Positions 1 through 12,682 are shown, counted from the stretch's first letter. The stretch is 64,000 nt of DNA from Adiantum capillus-veneris (GCA_014529385.2 CM043951.1:113260469-113324468); one strand, 5' to 3'. Numbers and translations: made by a program. Notes: generated from the letters alone by a model not told the origin.

Positions 1-243
1 CGATTTGGGGTTTCGAAACTCCTGGATGATGGATTTACCACCTCGGTAGACTGCCCATTTGCCTTGTTTGAGGGCTTCATGTACCTTCTTGAGCTCTTCA
101 CTTTTGCGTTTGAGTTGTAGCGGGGTGAGTTCTTCTGCGATCCAAAACTTGGTGTCTTTGAGAAGACGTGATTGTTGGAGAAGCTTGAGCCGACCTTCTC
201 TACTTTCGAATTCAAGGATGACATGTCCACTTGGTATAGGCAT
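1..243 (-). pseudogene. Unidentified minus-strand reading frame, possibly LINE-like ORF fragment (cut by window edge)
   Basis: The complement is open for 81 codons from an ATG at 243-241 to the window edge, with an in-frame stop just upstream at 258-256. The product is hydrophilic and charged, with a Lys/Glu-rich helix-like stretch after the motif FWIAEELTPLQL and a Gly-Gly-Lys segment near the edge. The composition is protein-like, unlike the microsatellite frames beside it. The pattern reminds me of the accessory ORF that precedes endonuclease and reverse transcriptase in some plant LINEs, but this is from memory and weak. The gene continues outside the window, so neither completeness nor family can be settled. 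Overlapping plus-strand frames have biased, Ser-rich composition and are judged spurious. Confidence 0.35.
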
Positions 244-249
244 GTCAGG

Positions 250-982
250 GCCTCTCTAAGTGATACGGTCTCTCTCTCTCTCTCAGAGAGAGAGAGAGAG
301 AGAGGTCTCAAAGAGGGTACCAAATCTCTTTTCTTGATCAAAATAATTTCAAAGTAAATAAGGTTCACACTGAAAACCCTTTTGGTTTTGGGTCAAAATT
401 TATACACTTGATTGTATTTCTATACTCTTTATAATGCAGCTGATAATTTTCAAGGAAGGAGAGGGTGTCCACGTGTCACTCTCCGGTTCATTTCAAAAAA
501 CACATTACAAAACATCTAATCTAAAATGCAAAAGTAAAAGGTAAGATTGTAAGAAATGACAACCTTTGCACAATGTAAGAACTAACCCTTTTCAAATGTA
601 AAGTCAAAATACTTTGTATTCTACATAAAATAAATGTTGAAGTTTGATTGCACATAACAAAAAGGGGATAACTTTAGTGGAGGTTTTGTTACTTAATGCT
701 AATTTACTTTTTGAAGATATAACAAAAAAAAAGAAGAATTTTAGTGATTTTTTTTCTTTAGTGGAAATGTAATTTTTGAAGATGTATTTGGTTTTATTTT
801 TTCAAGGGGCTTTTTTCAAAACCAATATTGATGTTTTAGAAAATTTTGAAAGTAGGTATTTTTTTAAAGAGCTTGAGAAAAAGAAAAAAGTTCGCCTAAC
901 ATCTACTTGGGACTGTCTCACTTTGAGGACATGCATGAAATACAAATACAAGGGTCGTTATCCACATTGTTGACCACGAACG

Positions 983-1049
<67 letters not shown>

Positions 1050-1062
1050 ACCACTGCATTGC

Positions 1063-1105
<43 letters not shown>

Positions 1106-1159
1106 ATAGAGAGAGAGAGAGAGAGACCATCACATTGCATGTGTGCATACACATGTACA

Positions 1160-1200
<41 letters not shown>

Positions 1201-1687
1201 ATCATTGAGCTCACGCACTTTTCAAATTTTCAAGATAATATTTTTTGACATTAGTATATTTTTAAAAGGATAGCTAAATTTGTTCACCTGTAGAAAATGG
1301 ATTGAATGTTCGACAAAGACCAACCCTCACATTAACTCCCCAAATCAGTAGAGAGATTTCCTAGTTGATGGATTTTTTACCAATTCTTGGATATTTTGTT
1401 CTTTTTATTTTTAAGAGTTAACATGTGGGCCATGCTTAAAAATCTATAAATTTCTTAAATTTTGGCAAACGAGGGTCGCAATCTAAAATCAACGAGAGAG
1501 AGAAAAGGGGGGGGGGGGGGGGGGGGGGGGAGGACAAATTTTTAGTGTTGTATTTAATGTGTTGAAATGCAAAGTCCAACAAATGACGCGGGAGGAGAGA
1601 GGAAGACATAACAAAATGTTTGTGTGTAGGAACACTTTAAAGTGACTTTAAAATTTACAAAACAAGTCTTCAACAAAAGTGAATATC

Positions 1688-1729
<42 letters not shown>

Positions 1730-1808
1730 AAAAAAGTTTTTAATGCCATCGAAACAATCTCAAAAGATATATCTCACAACATGGGTAAGAATAAAGTTAT
1801 TTTGTTTC

Positions 1809-1870
<62 letters not shown>

Positions 1871-2018
1871 ACACACATACACACATACGTACACACACAT
1901 TTTGATAAAAGGAGAATCACATACACACACACACTCACATGTACACACACATTCTGATAAAAGGAGAATTTAAAATATTGTAGGAATATCCAATGAGATC
2001 TCAAAGATGTATTCGATG

Positions 2019-2069
<51 letters not shown>

Positions 2070-2634
2070 ATAGCCCTTCTTCTTTTTAAATGTCCACCTG
2101 GGATCATCACTTCAACTAGAGGGTTTTGGGGGGGGGGGGGGGGGGGGGGAGGGAACGAGGGGAGCAGATAAACTATAAATGCCATAGTTACTGTATTGGA
2201 ACAATAGCAAGATGCCTCAAGACCTATGTGACAAATCTTTCCTTCAAGCATATATATATGTGTGTGTGCGTGCGTGCATGTGTGTGTGTGTGTGTGTGAG
2301 GGCTCGAAAAAAGATAGGTTCGCTTTATCCAAAGCCTGTCCAAAATGAGAAATGGCCGGCTCGAATTTTGGCAAGAAGGTTCTCAAGCCATTTCAAATTA
2401 TGGAATTTTTAGTTATAATATGAGATTTGTAGTGTGATTATCCCCCTCAAATTTAGAGTTAGTTAGCTTATATACGTGTGAAAAGATTCCAAAGACGAGT
2501 CCACAAAAAATGTTTCCCAAGCCTTGGGACGCGCGTGTGTGTGTGTATGCGTGCGCGCTCTATGTGTACATATAGACATAATTGGAACATATCAAAATGC
2601 CTCACGACTTATGTGACAAATCTTCACTTCAAGC

Positions 2635-2690
<56 letters not shown>

Positions 2691-2954
2691 AATTTGTACA
2701 TATAGATATATATGTATACATACATCCATACATACGTACAAGGATAGAAGCAAGTAAGACAGTGGAGCAGAAACATTGAATCCAATTGCGTTCCTATCAT
2801 TGAAACCAATTCTAGAACTCACTCCATTTATATAAAACAAAATTATTATTACATTGACTTCTCTTAGCTTTCATCTCTTTACACCATACTAACTTATCTA
2901 ATCTCTGTAATCAAGCTTGGTAGCATTGCTAGATCAAGGTAGACCAAAAGGAGG

Positions 2955-3007
<53 letters not shown>

Positions 3008-3539
3008 ATACACACACACATACACACCCAATAGAATTAGAGCACTCCTAAGTTTGTTGAACAAGGGTAGCACCTCATGAAAAATAATGTCTATGAGAAG
3101 CTTCCAATCTTGGTATCAAAGAATATTTTGCAGCATCTATTAAGAGGTCATGTCATGCATCACTTTTATAAATGCGATAGACTATACGTGTAGAAAGAGA
3201 GTATTGAGTGTTCCACTTGGAAGAGAAGATAGCCGTATGAGCATTGTTTCCTTGGCCGCAATAACGTGCGGGTCACATACTAGTTTATACTAAAAATTAT
3301 AAAATTCTCCTTGTTTTCTTCAAGGTAAGCATGGAATCTATGTGGGGTTTTATAATTTAACCTGGTCGATCTTTTGCAAATGCTGATTTTGAATAGCCCC
3401 AAAATGAAAGGGGATGACAGACGTAGAAAACTTGGATGCTTAGTACATCTAGGATCACCCTCTCCATCTTGAGGACATGCTTTGCAAAGAGAAGAAGGAC
3501 ACACCTATTTAAAATCTAATACATTCTCACGTGGGACAT

Positions 3540-3574
<35 letters not shown>

Positions 3575-3581
3575 GTCGTGT
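250..3581. repeat. Gene-less stretch dominated by (GA)n, (GT)n and poly-G microsatellites
   Basis: No credible gene. Main tracts, approximate: (TC)n then (AG)n at 269-302; (GA)n 985-1045; (GT)n 1064-1103; (GA)n 1106-1125 and 1166-1195; poly-G of 24 at 1507-1530; (GA)n 1691-1724; (CT)n then (CA)n 1813-1865; (GA)n 2021-2067; poly-G of 22 at 2128-2149; (TG)n about 2274-2298 and 2641-2688; (CT)n 2958-3004; (GA)n 3541-3570. A diverged pair of about 65 bp occurs at 2203-2265 and 2583-2650, each ending in ATATATATG before a (TG)n run. Sequence at about 300-420 recurs at about 30900-31020, and 3290-3480 resembles the units at 30.7-32.2 kb. Predicted peptides here are only Ser-Leu, Arg-Glu, Thr-His or Cys-Val alternations. 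Confidence 0.9.
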
Positions 3582-4268
3582 AAGCAATAACACTGTTTAA
3601 TGAAGGGTGACTCTATCTTTCCTCTTGAAGGCGATTTAAAGAGTGGTTCTACTTTTCCTTTTGAATGGCATAAATAAATCCCCATTATCTTTTTAGACAA
3701 ATCCATGCAGAGTCGTGACTATATTTTGATAGTTTATCATTTTATTTATCTATAGAAATACTCATAAGGGTTAATAGATTAAAATCACCACTAGTACATA
3801 TGCCTCATGCCAAGAAATTATCATGAGGAGAAAACACAATCAACCATATCGGCTAACAAGGCTATTTACAAGGAAGCTTAACCCATAACTATATACATGT
3901 ATTGGTACCACCATAGGGCCATCTCATCACATTGAAAAACATTGTGCCCATATGAACACGGACTATGAATCATACAAACAAAAAGGAGAAGAAGATCTGA
4001 GAATAGCACATGCTAAGCTCTCCATACTTCCACACGTCGGGCAATGTTGAGCAAAAACCTTGTGCTAGGCACCTACACGCATCACTCTTCTACTAATCCA
4101 GAGGATTTTCACATTGCATGCTACAACTTCACCCAAAGAGGCAAAGTCGGCTGGTCTCGAAGTCACATTAACACTACTCGTGTCTCATGTGGGACAACAT
4201 AAGCATGCAAAAAAAAATCCTACTATAGCCTATATGTTGGAGCTTAAAATTTTGAAAGATGAAGGGAG
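3582..4268. repeat. Dispersed repeat, copy A left part (split by the CACTA element)
   Basis: This segment matches 24774-25113 followed by 30199-30515 almost base for base over long stretches. Shared landmarks are the start TGATGAAGGGTGACTC-like block, the CTCATGCCAAGAAATTA block and the TTGGTACCACCATAGG block. The segment contains the uninterrupted site (about 3910-3920) at which copy B carries Copia element 1. No protein-coding capacity is evident. The nature of the ancestral repeat is unknown: I see no LTR ends or terminal inverted repeats at its limits. Confidence 0.85.
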
Positions 4269-4271
4269 CAT

Positions 4272-4500
4272 CACTATAACATATGCGCGGTATTATCGCT
4301 CACATTATCGCAAAAAAACAAACAAACTTGAAATATACAAATTCCCGTACGCGGCAAATACTGTGGCAAAGCTGGCGATAATGGTCTAGCGGTAATTGAT
4401 GCGGCAATATTTCCGCAAATATTACCGCGTGCTTTGCTGCAACTATACCCGCACATATTACCGCGTCAGGCTTATCACGAGCATTACCGCGAAGGGATTT
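4272..4500. repeat. CACTA left terminus with subterminal ATTACCGCG motifs
   Basis: The terminal CACTAT is followed by GCGGTATTATCGC-like and ATTACCGCG-like copies in both orientations, clustered at about 4284-4310 and 4385-4495. In En/Spm such short subterminal repeats are the binding sites of TNPA; that role is inferred here from position and repetition. Confidence 0.75.
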
Positions 4501-4818
4501 ATTATAAAAAAACAGATGACCGTTTGGATTGTCCTTTGCAGGACCATCCAAAAGGTCATCTATTTTTTTATTTATTTTAGTTATTTTACAAATCTATTAT
4601 TAATTACAACAAAATATCACAATTGGACAATACATTGAGCCAAAAAAAGATTGATAATTTAATTTACATAAGTGGAATTACAATTGGGGGAGGTATTGAG
4701 CCAAAAAATGATAGGTATTGCATTTACATAAAGGGAAAAAAAAGACCGCGTGTACAAAACAGAGTATGGTCATGTGGGATAGGGAAAACGGGGCCCGCGT
4801 ATACAAAATAAACGATGC

Positions 4819-5732
4819 TCATGGGGGAGTTGGCGTCATTTCACGTGGAACTCCTTGACTCTGCAAAACCATAAAAAAGAAACAATTAACACTTTGTTAT
4901 TTAATATTTGATATAAAATCAACAATTTGATTATTTAGATAAGATTAAACTTACATGTTGCAGACTTTTGCACGCATTTTCGAACTCCGCTCGAGAGATC
5001 ATTTGATTTTCAAACAACCAACACCAAGTTTGATACTCGGTATGGTTCTCTCTATATCTCTGCACTTCTCTGGTCGGGCGACTCATGGTAATGTTATACT
5101 GACAAAAAATAGCAACCAATTAATTAAATGAAAAACATTAGATTTTTTACAATAAAACTAATATTTTTACTTACATATTTGTCTCTCCAAGCCGTTTTTC
5201 CTCCCGAACCATAATGCGTAGGAGTCTGATGGGATCGGGCCTCAACTTGACGCGTATACATCCTCGCACCGGTTGCCCTTTCGTCCTCTTTCTCACCCAT
5301 AGCGGTCTCCCACTCCACATCATGGACATTTCATGGCCGATAGCTATGCTCTGAAGACTCCATTGTCTTCTTTGCCGCTCTCCTCACACTAGATTTTTTG
5401 TTCTTCAGAAATGTTTTGACATGCTCTTGCAACCATTGCCTTGAGAATTGTTGCCCCTCAGGGTTGGGGAAACGCATGTGCATGGTTGTCTCTATATATG
5501 TGAGGTTGTAGGGATCTTGCTGATCAAATTTGAGAAAACAATTGATATATGTGGAGTGGATTAATTGGTTGACGTGTGTGCGGAATCTCCTACCCTGTGC
5601 TGTCCCGAGATCCACCATACCTCCTCTATGAACCTGGTAGTATAACCCGCGAGCATCTGGTGAAGGCATGTCATGGTCCTCATCTTCTGCTGGAGCAGGG
5701 AGCGGTGACTGTGGAGGAGAATCTGTAGTACT

Positions 5733-5770
<38 letters not shown>

Positions 5771-6335
5771 AACAACAACTAGCTTCGCTCCCTCGTCGAG
5801 ATCGACCGGCGCTAGCGCGCGAGCTGCCCTGATGCTGACTGCCAGAAGAGCACCGACGTGAATCTAGGACAGAAGGTGGGATAGGTGATTGATAGGTGGA
5901 CGCCCGTGGCGTCGGACCCTGTGGCGTCGCACCCAATGGCGTCGAACCCTGAGGCGTTGGACCCTGTGAAGGAAAAGTTGAACCTGGAGCTGTAGCTGGA
6001 AAACTCTGCAGGTATGGAGTGTCACCAGTCGGAGTAGACAACTCTGATAATCCAAAAGCTGCTAGCTGCGCCGTTGAATAGCGCTATGTAAGGGTCTGCT
6101 GTGAACCTAACCACTCAGCCCGAAGACGCAATGCCCTCTCCACATCTGGATCGGTCACAGGTACGACAGTGGACCAACCTAGAGCGTCCCGAAACCAGTC
6201 GAACCCTGATGATGACTGCTGAGGCGACGGCTGTGAATGATAGGCAGAGAGAGCGTCGGGATATGACATCCCATCTGCCATGAAATCCTCAATGCTGCGA
6301 AAGCGTGGTGTGGAAGAAGAAGATATGGTCTGCAT
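4819..6335 (-). pseudogene. CACTA TNPA-like / plant transposase-24-like protein, three coding exons, two in-frame stops
   Basis: Coding exons on the complement are 6335-5175, 5098-4955 and 4860-4819, ending in TGA at 4821-4819. Introns 5174-5099 and 4954-4861 both start GTAAGT and end CAG. The first exon starts MQTISSSSTPRF and contains Pro/Thr/Ser-rich repeats, a poly-Gly run encoded by a 35-base C tract (5734-5768), and then a conserved-looking helical region (about 5590-5350). That region resembles the second-gene products of plant CACTA elements, which bind subterminal motifs. Two in-frame stops interrupt exon 1: TAG at 6086-6084 (a CAG-to-TAG change would explain it) and TGA at about 5330-5328. 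The reading frame is the same on both sides, so no frameshift is needed. It is transcribed away from the TNP2 gene. Assignment rests on context and general pattern rather than a diagnostic motif. Confidence 0.65.
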
Positions 6336-6362
6336 TTATTACGACAAAGATTAAACTAGGGT

Positions 6363-8208
6363 CTAAAATTTGAATATATGATTAAAAATTTACACATTGA
6401 TTTTTTTCAAACATTGGATTTTTTACCATTGGATTCTCTATAGTATCCAATGTTGAAAGAATCCAATGTGGAAAGAATCAAATGTGTGTCTACAACCTAT
6501 AAAAGAGTCTTGCAAAGCCTCGAGTGCTAATAAGATATTAGTGTGTGTATTGACTAATAAGAGATTATTGTGTTTATGATTAGTGTGATCGATTGCGTGA
6601 TCACTTGGACGATCATTGGGACCTAATACGTCACCTACGACTTAATCATGGAGGTATGTTTCTGTTTTTGTGTTGATTGTTGTTTAATTTAACATAATTA
6701 GTGTGTGTTTCACTGTTGGCTTGTTTAATTGGCTTGTGCACACACTAATTAGTGTGTGCATTGGCTTGTGTAATTGGCTTGTGCACACACTAATTAGTGT
6801 GTTTTAACATACACTAATTAGTGTATGTATTAGATTGTGCACACACTAATTAGTGTGTGTTCAAACACACTAATTAGTGTGTGCATTAGTTTGTGCACAC
6901 ACTAATTAGTGTATGCATTGGCGAGAATAATTGGCTTGTGTAATCGGCTTGTGCACACACTAATTAGTGTGTGCATTGGCTTGTGTAATCGGCTTGTGCA
7001 CACACTAATTAGTGTGTGCATTGGCTTGTGTAATTGGCTTGTGCACACACTAATTAGTGTGTGCATTAGATTGTGCACACACTAATTAGTGTGTGTTAAC
7101 ATACACTAATTAGTGTGTGCATTGGCTTGTGTAATTGGACTAATCACACACTAATTAGTGTGTGCATTGGCCAATTCCATTGGTCAATGCACACACTAAT
7201 CACACACTAAATAGTGTGTGTATTGACCAATCACATTGGCCAATGCACACACTAATCACATACACTAAATAATGTGTGTATTGGCCAATCCAATTGACCA
7301 ATGCACACACTAATCCAAAACTAATTAATGTGTGCATTGAACAATCACATTGGCCAATGCACACACTAATAGCACACTAATTAGTGTGTACATTGGCCAA
7401 TGTGATTGGTCAATGCACACACTAATCACACACAAATTAGTGTGTGTTAATGAGCACTAATTAGTGTGTGCATTGACCAATCACATTGGCCAATGCACAC
7501 ACTAATCACACACTAATTAGTGTGTGCATTGACCAATCACATTGGCCAATGCACACACTAATAACACACTAATTAGTGTGTGCATTGACCAATCACATTG
7601 GCCAATGCACACACTAATAGCACACTAATTAGTGTGTACATTGACCAATCACATTGGTCAATGCACACACTAATCATACACTAATTAGTGTGTGAATTGG
7701 CCAACCCCATTGGCCAATGCACACACTAATAACACACTAATTAGTGTGTGCATTGACCAATCACATTGGCCAATGCACACACTAATAGCACACTAATTAG
7801 TGTGTGTTAATGAGCACTAATTAGTGTGTGCATTGACCAATCACATTATTCAATGCACACACTAATTAGTGTGTGTTAACACACACTAATTAGTGTGTGC
7901 ATGGCCAATCCCAAATTTAACATATTAGGTTATGCAAGTAATAAAATCTAACAAGTTTAGATTTTGCAAGTAACTAATAATTAACAAATTTATGTTTTGG
8001 TGTGTCTTTACTTACACTAATTAGTGTGTGTAAAGAACACATGCACTAATTAGTGTGTGTAATTAGTGTGTGTGTATACATGTGTATGCATGTGTGTGCA
8101 TGCGTGTGTATGAGTGTATGCATGTGTGTATGCGTGTGTGTGTGTGTGTGTGTATGCATGTGTGTGTATGCGTGTGAAAAAATCAAAAAATATAACAACA
8201 AAACTTAC
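6363..8208 (-). other. Inferred 5-prime-UTR intron of the TNPA-like gene, holding the palindromic array
   Basis: On the complement, a CT-rich ATG-free stretch (about 8390-8209) ends at a good donor GTAAGT (8208-8203). A plausible acceptor TTTTAG lies at 6363, 28 bp before the ATG at 6335. The resulting 1,846-bp intron would contain the whole repeat array. The splice is inferred from signals only; a different acceptor near 6340 is possible. Confidence 0.45.
6660..7915. repeat. Tandem palindromic array, core CACACTAATTAGTGTG, unit about 53-55 bp
   Basis: More than 25 copies of the perfect 16-bp palindrome CACACTAATTAGTGTG or close variants occur here. In the left part (about 6700-7140) the copies are joined by linkers containing ATTGGCTTGTGTAATTGG. 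In the right part (about 7140-7900) the linkers contain ATTGACCAATCACATTGG followed by CCAATGCA. The linkers are near-palindromic too, so each unit has two centres of dyad symmetry. They present CCAAT boxes in both orientations and the homeodomain-like core TAATTA. A weaker tail runs to about 8060 and passes into TG-rich sequence. There is no coding capacity and no CRISPR-like alternation of constant repeats with unique spacers. Confidence 0.92.
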
Positions 8209-8715
8209 ATGGAATTGAAGCGCTTGTTGGGAGAGGGTAGGAGAGTGGAAGAGTAGAGATGGTGGAGAGTAGAAGAGTAGAGATGGAGGTAGAGCTCAAG
8301 GTTGTGAGGTTCGCGCTCTCGGCTTCTGTGGCGAAGACGATGAAATTCGAATTTTAGGGCTTTGAACTTCGCGGAGCACGCGGGCGCCCCTATTTATTAA
8401 AAAATTTCAAATTTGATTTTTCGCTCCTATTACCGCGAGCATTACCGCGTCTCTTACCGCAAACATTACCGCGTATATTACCGCGGCACAAATTCGGGCC
8501 AAATAAATAGATGGCCACGTTCTGACATTATTACTATTGATCCTCACAATCTATTGGTACTATGTTTTTTATAAAATATATATAAAATGAAAGTATTTCT
8601 AGTACTTTGAAATTGACATTTTTACCTAAATGGTTAATTTTTACTTTTTACTGATATTTTATTAACATTCTTTGGTAATTTGATTTTAATTAGTGTGTGT
8701 AATTTATTAATGTAG
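8209..8715. promoter_or_regulatory. Probable bidirectional promoter region of the CACTA element with internal ATTACCGCG cluster
   Basis: This interval separates the divergent TNPA-like and TNP2 genes. On the complement an AATAAATAGG TATA-like box lies near 8400-8390, followed by a CT-rich leader. At 8428-8492 there are five close copies of TTACCGCG/TTACCGCA, the same motif that clusters at both ends of the element. TNPA of En/Spm represses or activates its own promoter through such sites; a similar autoregulatory role here is inference. The plus-strand TNP2 start is not resolved, but the sequence TTAATGTAG just before 8716 looks like a splice acceptor, so a short upstream exon probably lies in this interval. 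Confidence 0.5.
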
Positions 8716-11700
8716 GTTACTTGGGATGATTTTGGCCCGTCCACTAAACCGGATAGATCACGGTGGTTGGCCGAGCGATTACCATGCCCATGCGTGCGGT
8801 ACAAATGCGCCATTGCTCGACTTCGAGGGATATGCTTGAGCCATGTAGAAGATTATGGACTATGGGACGATCCTCCCAAGCGTGCACGGATGGAAAAAAA
8901 CGATCCGCGAATTGTTGCGGCTATTGACGTCACCCCACATTGGCGTGTGGTTGGTGGAGGAGGGGAAAGGAGGGTGGAAGAGCGCATGCGCCAGGAATCC
9001 ATTAGAGAGGGAGGAAGCACATCAAATCAGCCAAGTACTGCTGCTCCCTCTTATCCGAGTAACCACATCCCATCTCCTTACGTGGATGCAGAAGACGACC
9101 ATTTGCATAGAATGGTTGAGGATCTCTTTACATGAGAGGAGGAGCATGAACCAGAGTGCATGCGAAGAAGCTTCCGAGCGAACGAGGAGTGAGCTACTCG
9201 ATTCGGCACACACCGCACTATATGATAGATGCTCTTACTCCATTTTAAGGGCTTCTCTCGAAGTCCTTAACCTTCAAGCGATGTTTGGATGGAGCAATGC
9301 TAGTGTCGACGCACTTTTGAGGTATGTTTACAGATTGTGAAGGATGCTTGTGGAGTGCATAAATTAGCTTCTAATGTACTTTCTTCTTGTGATAGGTTGC
9401 TAGGAAAGATGCTGTCAGCTGGCAATCACATGCCAGAGAACAGACGAAAAGCCCGCGAAGTGGTGACTGCATTAGGGATGGATTATGATCGCATTTATGC
9501 TTGCGTGAACGATTGTGTGCTCTTTCGTAATGAGCATGCCGATTGTGACACATGTCCATCGTGCGGGGAGCCTAAGTTCAAAGAAGAAATGCAGAGCAAC
9601 AGAATTCCACGTAAAGTTTTGAGGCATTTTCCACTCATCCCTCGCATGCAACACATGTTTAGATCGAAGGGTACGAGCGAGCTTTTGAGTTGGCATGCAA
9701 AAAACCGCTCCACAGATGGTATTATGAGAGTTCCAACTGACTCACCAGCGTGGAAGCACATAGAGGACACATGGCCAGAGTTCAGGGATGAGCCTAGTCA
9801 CTTGAGGATTGGGTTGGCTATTGATGGAGTGAATCCATTTGGGCACCGCTCTACTTAATGGAGCACTTGGCCGGTGGTTGTTGTAAACTACAATCTTGGG
9901 AGGCAACAAAAAAGAGAAACATTTTACTATCACTTCTCATTCCAGGAAAGCACAAGGTAAAAAACATGGATGTATATCTGTAGCCTCTTATTGATGAGCT
10001 TCAAGAACTATGGAGAGGCATAGATGTCATTGACATTTCACGGCCACCACGAGACCGCAATGTCGTCATCAAGTGCATCCTCATGTGGACCATGCATGAT
10101 TACCTAGAATTTGGAGAGGTATCTGGTAAGTATGCACATGTTAATTGTACTCTTTGATTTAGGTTTATCGTCTCATGTGTAACGTTTGTTTACCTCTTGG
10201 CAGGATTGGCAACATCTGGACATAGTGCGTGTCCCACTTGTGGCCCTTCCCTTGTGACAGAGAGACCTCCTCTTCTTGGGAAGGTGATCTATCCCAACAA
10301 CCATCGCTTCCTACCTCCTTCACATTGTAGATATGCTCCCCCTATCAATGGAGTACAGCCGTTCCATTGGAACATGGCTGATTGGGCGAAGCATTGGGAG
10401 GAGCATCATGGTACCTCACCGCCTCCCAATGGGTTGCCAAAGGGTATGTCGAGGTACTCAATCTTCTTGTCGCTCCCCTATTTTGCTTCGTTGAAAATTC
10501 AACACTTATTGGACCCTATGCATGTATTCAAAAATGTTGGGCAAGCTATATGGGATCACATAATTGGCAAGAAGGATTCATTGGATACTAGGGAAGATTT
10601 AAGAGCCATTAGACGTCTCCCCCCTTTAGCCACGCCCCGCATGGGGGAGCGGGGAAAGATGATTCTCCCAAAAGCACCGTGGATAATGTCAAAGGCAGAC
10701 CAAGAGCGGACAAAGCAAGTTATTGCATCCATCAGAACTCCAACGGGATATATGCGATCACTCAAAGGTGCTTTCACAAAAACCAAAAAGGGTGGCTCCA
10801 CTCAATTGTATGGATTGAAATCCCATGATTGGCATAAAATCCTTCATGTAAGAGTAGAACAATTTGTGGTGTCTATGTGTCCTTATATATAGGTTGACAT
10901 TCACTAAGATGTTTTATTGCTTGTAGTTTGTACTTCCCATAACTATTAGTGGTTATGGGGACACTAAGGTGAAAGCTGCAATATTCAAAGTGGGTGAGAT
11001 TGTGAGGTAATGGGTTTTTTTCAAGTACTATATCATGTTGTGCATGCATGAACTTTGGAATTTTTTTTCATCTACTATATAACGTTTGCCCTGTAGATTT
11101 GTGAGCTCCAAGGAGATAGAAGTAGAAGCCATACCAGTAGCCCATCAGCTAGCAATAGAGACAGTTTGTGCTATTGAGGATGCATTCCCACGTACAATCC
11201 TTGTTAGACAAATACACCTATTTCTTCACCTTGTTGAGGAGATTGCCATTTGTGGGGTGGTTCACTCTAGATGGATGTTCTTCTTGGAGAGATTCTTGAA
11301 GACTTTAAAGAATTTTGTTAGATTGAGGTCACAACCGGAGGTATGCAAAATAAATACAATATAGATAGCATTTAAACGCTATGGAGTTACTAATAAAAAT
11401 ATGTGGTTCTAATGTTTTCAGGCGAGCATGGCAGAAGGTTGGGTGGTGCAAGAGGCATTTGTGTATGTCTCACAGTATCTCATCACAGTGGATCCATCAT
11501 TGCCTCGTCTGTGGAGTGAAGAAGAGGATCCTAGGAAGCACTCAACCATTCCCAGTGGAAAAGGCTCACTCTTGGTCATGGATAGAGAGTTTTATGCCAT
11601 AGTCAACAACTACTCTTTACTCAATGCCACTATCATGACCAAATGCGTCAATATGTACTTGGAAGCCCGTGCAGCTAGAGAAAGGGATAGAGATGCATGA

Positions 11701-12682
11701 AAGAGGTCCCATGGAGGTAGACGTGAACCTCCTTTTCCTAAAGAGCTTGCAAAATATCCTGACTTGATTCAAGTAGAGTGGATCCATAATGCCATGACCA
11801 ATGCCAAAGCACAAGGAGAACAAATAAGCCCTAAAGAATGGGAGTATGCGCGAGGATGCTTGCGCAAAGTGGGTGTGTATATGTTATGTATGCATGTATG
11901 CAAATCACTTAATGAAATGCGATGTAACCTCTTATGCATTGTGATTGTAGGGTCTCATTTTCAACTACATTTGGTCCGAAGGCTGACATTTTCGCACCCG
12001 CAAGATAGATGAGCGTCGGACCACTAATGATTGTGGCGTGATGGGAAACTTTGACACAACAACAGATGAGATCAGATATTGTGGTACTATAGAGAGAATA
12101 ATCAACGTGGATTTTAGATCTTTTCACAAGATCCTCTTTGAGTGTCGATGGTTTGAGGGTGAGGTCAAAAGACATGAAAATGGGCTCATTATGGTGGATT
12201 CCACCCAATTCCATCAGGGAAAAACTGACAACTTGGTGTATCCTAGTAGTTGCGAGCAGGTAATTTAGGCTATGTGCAATTAACTTAAATTAAAAATTTA
12301 AGTTATGTATATCAGCTTATTCTTAATGTGTGACGTACAGGTCTTTTATGTGCCATGTATATTTCAAAGAAGACTTTGGTATGTCATTCCAGTCACGCCG
12401 CGGGGTAGATCTATCTTTGCAAAGACGGACATTGAGCCAGTAATTGATCCCATCATACCATCACCACAAGATGCAGAGGAAGATGTAGTAGAAGTTGAAG
12501 AAGGTCAGCCAAGCCTTGCAAATAGTCATCTTGAGGAGGAGGAAGAGGGAGAAAGCGATGATGATTCTACAGGAGGTGATGGAGAGGAGGAAGAATCTCT
12601 AAATTTGTTTATTGATTTCAATACTATTGGTCTAAATATGGATCCTAGTGCTTGTAGAGATCTTATACAAGACGAGAATTAA
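8716..12682 (+). pseudogene. CACTA transposase TNP2 (TNPD-type), eight exons, disabled
   Basis: Exons inferred from GT-AG signals and family colinearity: 8716-9321, 9396-10125, 10204-10847, 10927-11006, 11097-11340, 11422-11868, 11951-12259 and 12341-12682. Domains in order: an N-terminal transposase-associated domain with CPC..YKC (about 8785-8870); the TNP2 core, with NDCVLFRNEH, a CPSC knuckle and FPLIPRMQ (9500-9660) and then IGLAIDGVNPFG (9808-9845); a DUF4218-like region with RWMFFLERFLKTLK (11270-11310); a DUF4216-like region (11951-12400); and an acidic tail. It would cut and paste the element by binding its termini. Lesions: TGA at 9133, a frameshift near 9187, TAA at 9856, an indel near 9895, TAG at 9981, TGA at 11698 and TGA at 11984. 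The last three fit single C-to-T changes in Gln or Arg codons. Confidence 0.88.

Noticed and set aside
907-2412. Many frames encoding Arg-Glu, Ser-Leu, Thr-His or Cys-Val alternations
   Set aside because: They are direct translations of (GA)n, (CT)n, (CA)n and (GT)n microsatellites on either strand, with no non-repetitive protein content.
4114-4638. Frames of 80-91 codons spanning the CACTA left end
   Set aside because: They cross the element boundary and the subterminal repeats, and lack protein-like features.
6660-7915. CRISPR-like appearance of regularly spaced palindromic repeats
   Set aside because: The intervals are themselves repeated and near-palindromic, not unique spacers. No cas genes are present, and the context is a plant CACTA element.
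8053-8256. Cys-Val-Met-rich frame next to the palindromic array
   Set aside because: It is a translation of the degenerate TG tract at 8060-8175 and overlaps the probable antisense 5-prime leader and splice donor.
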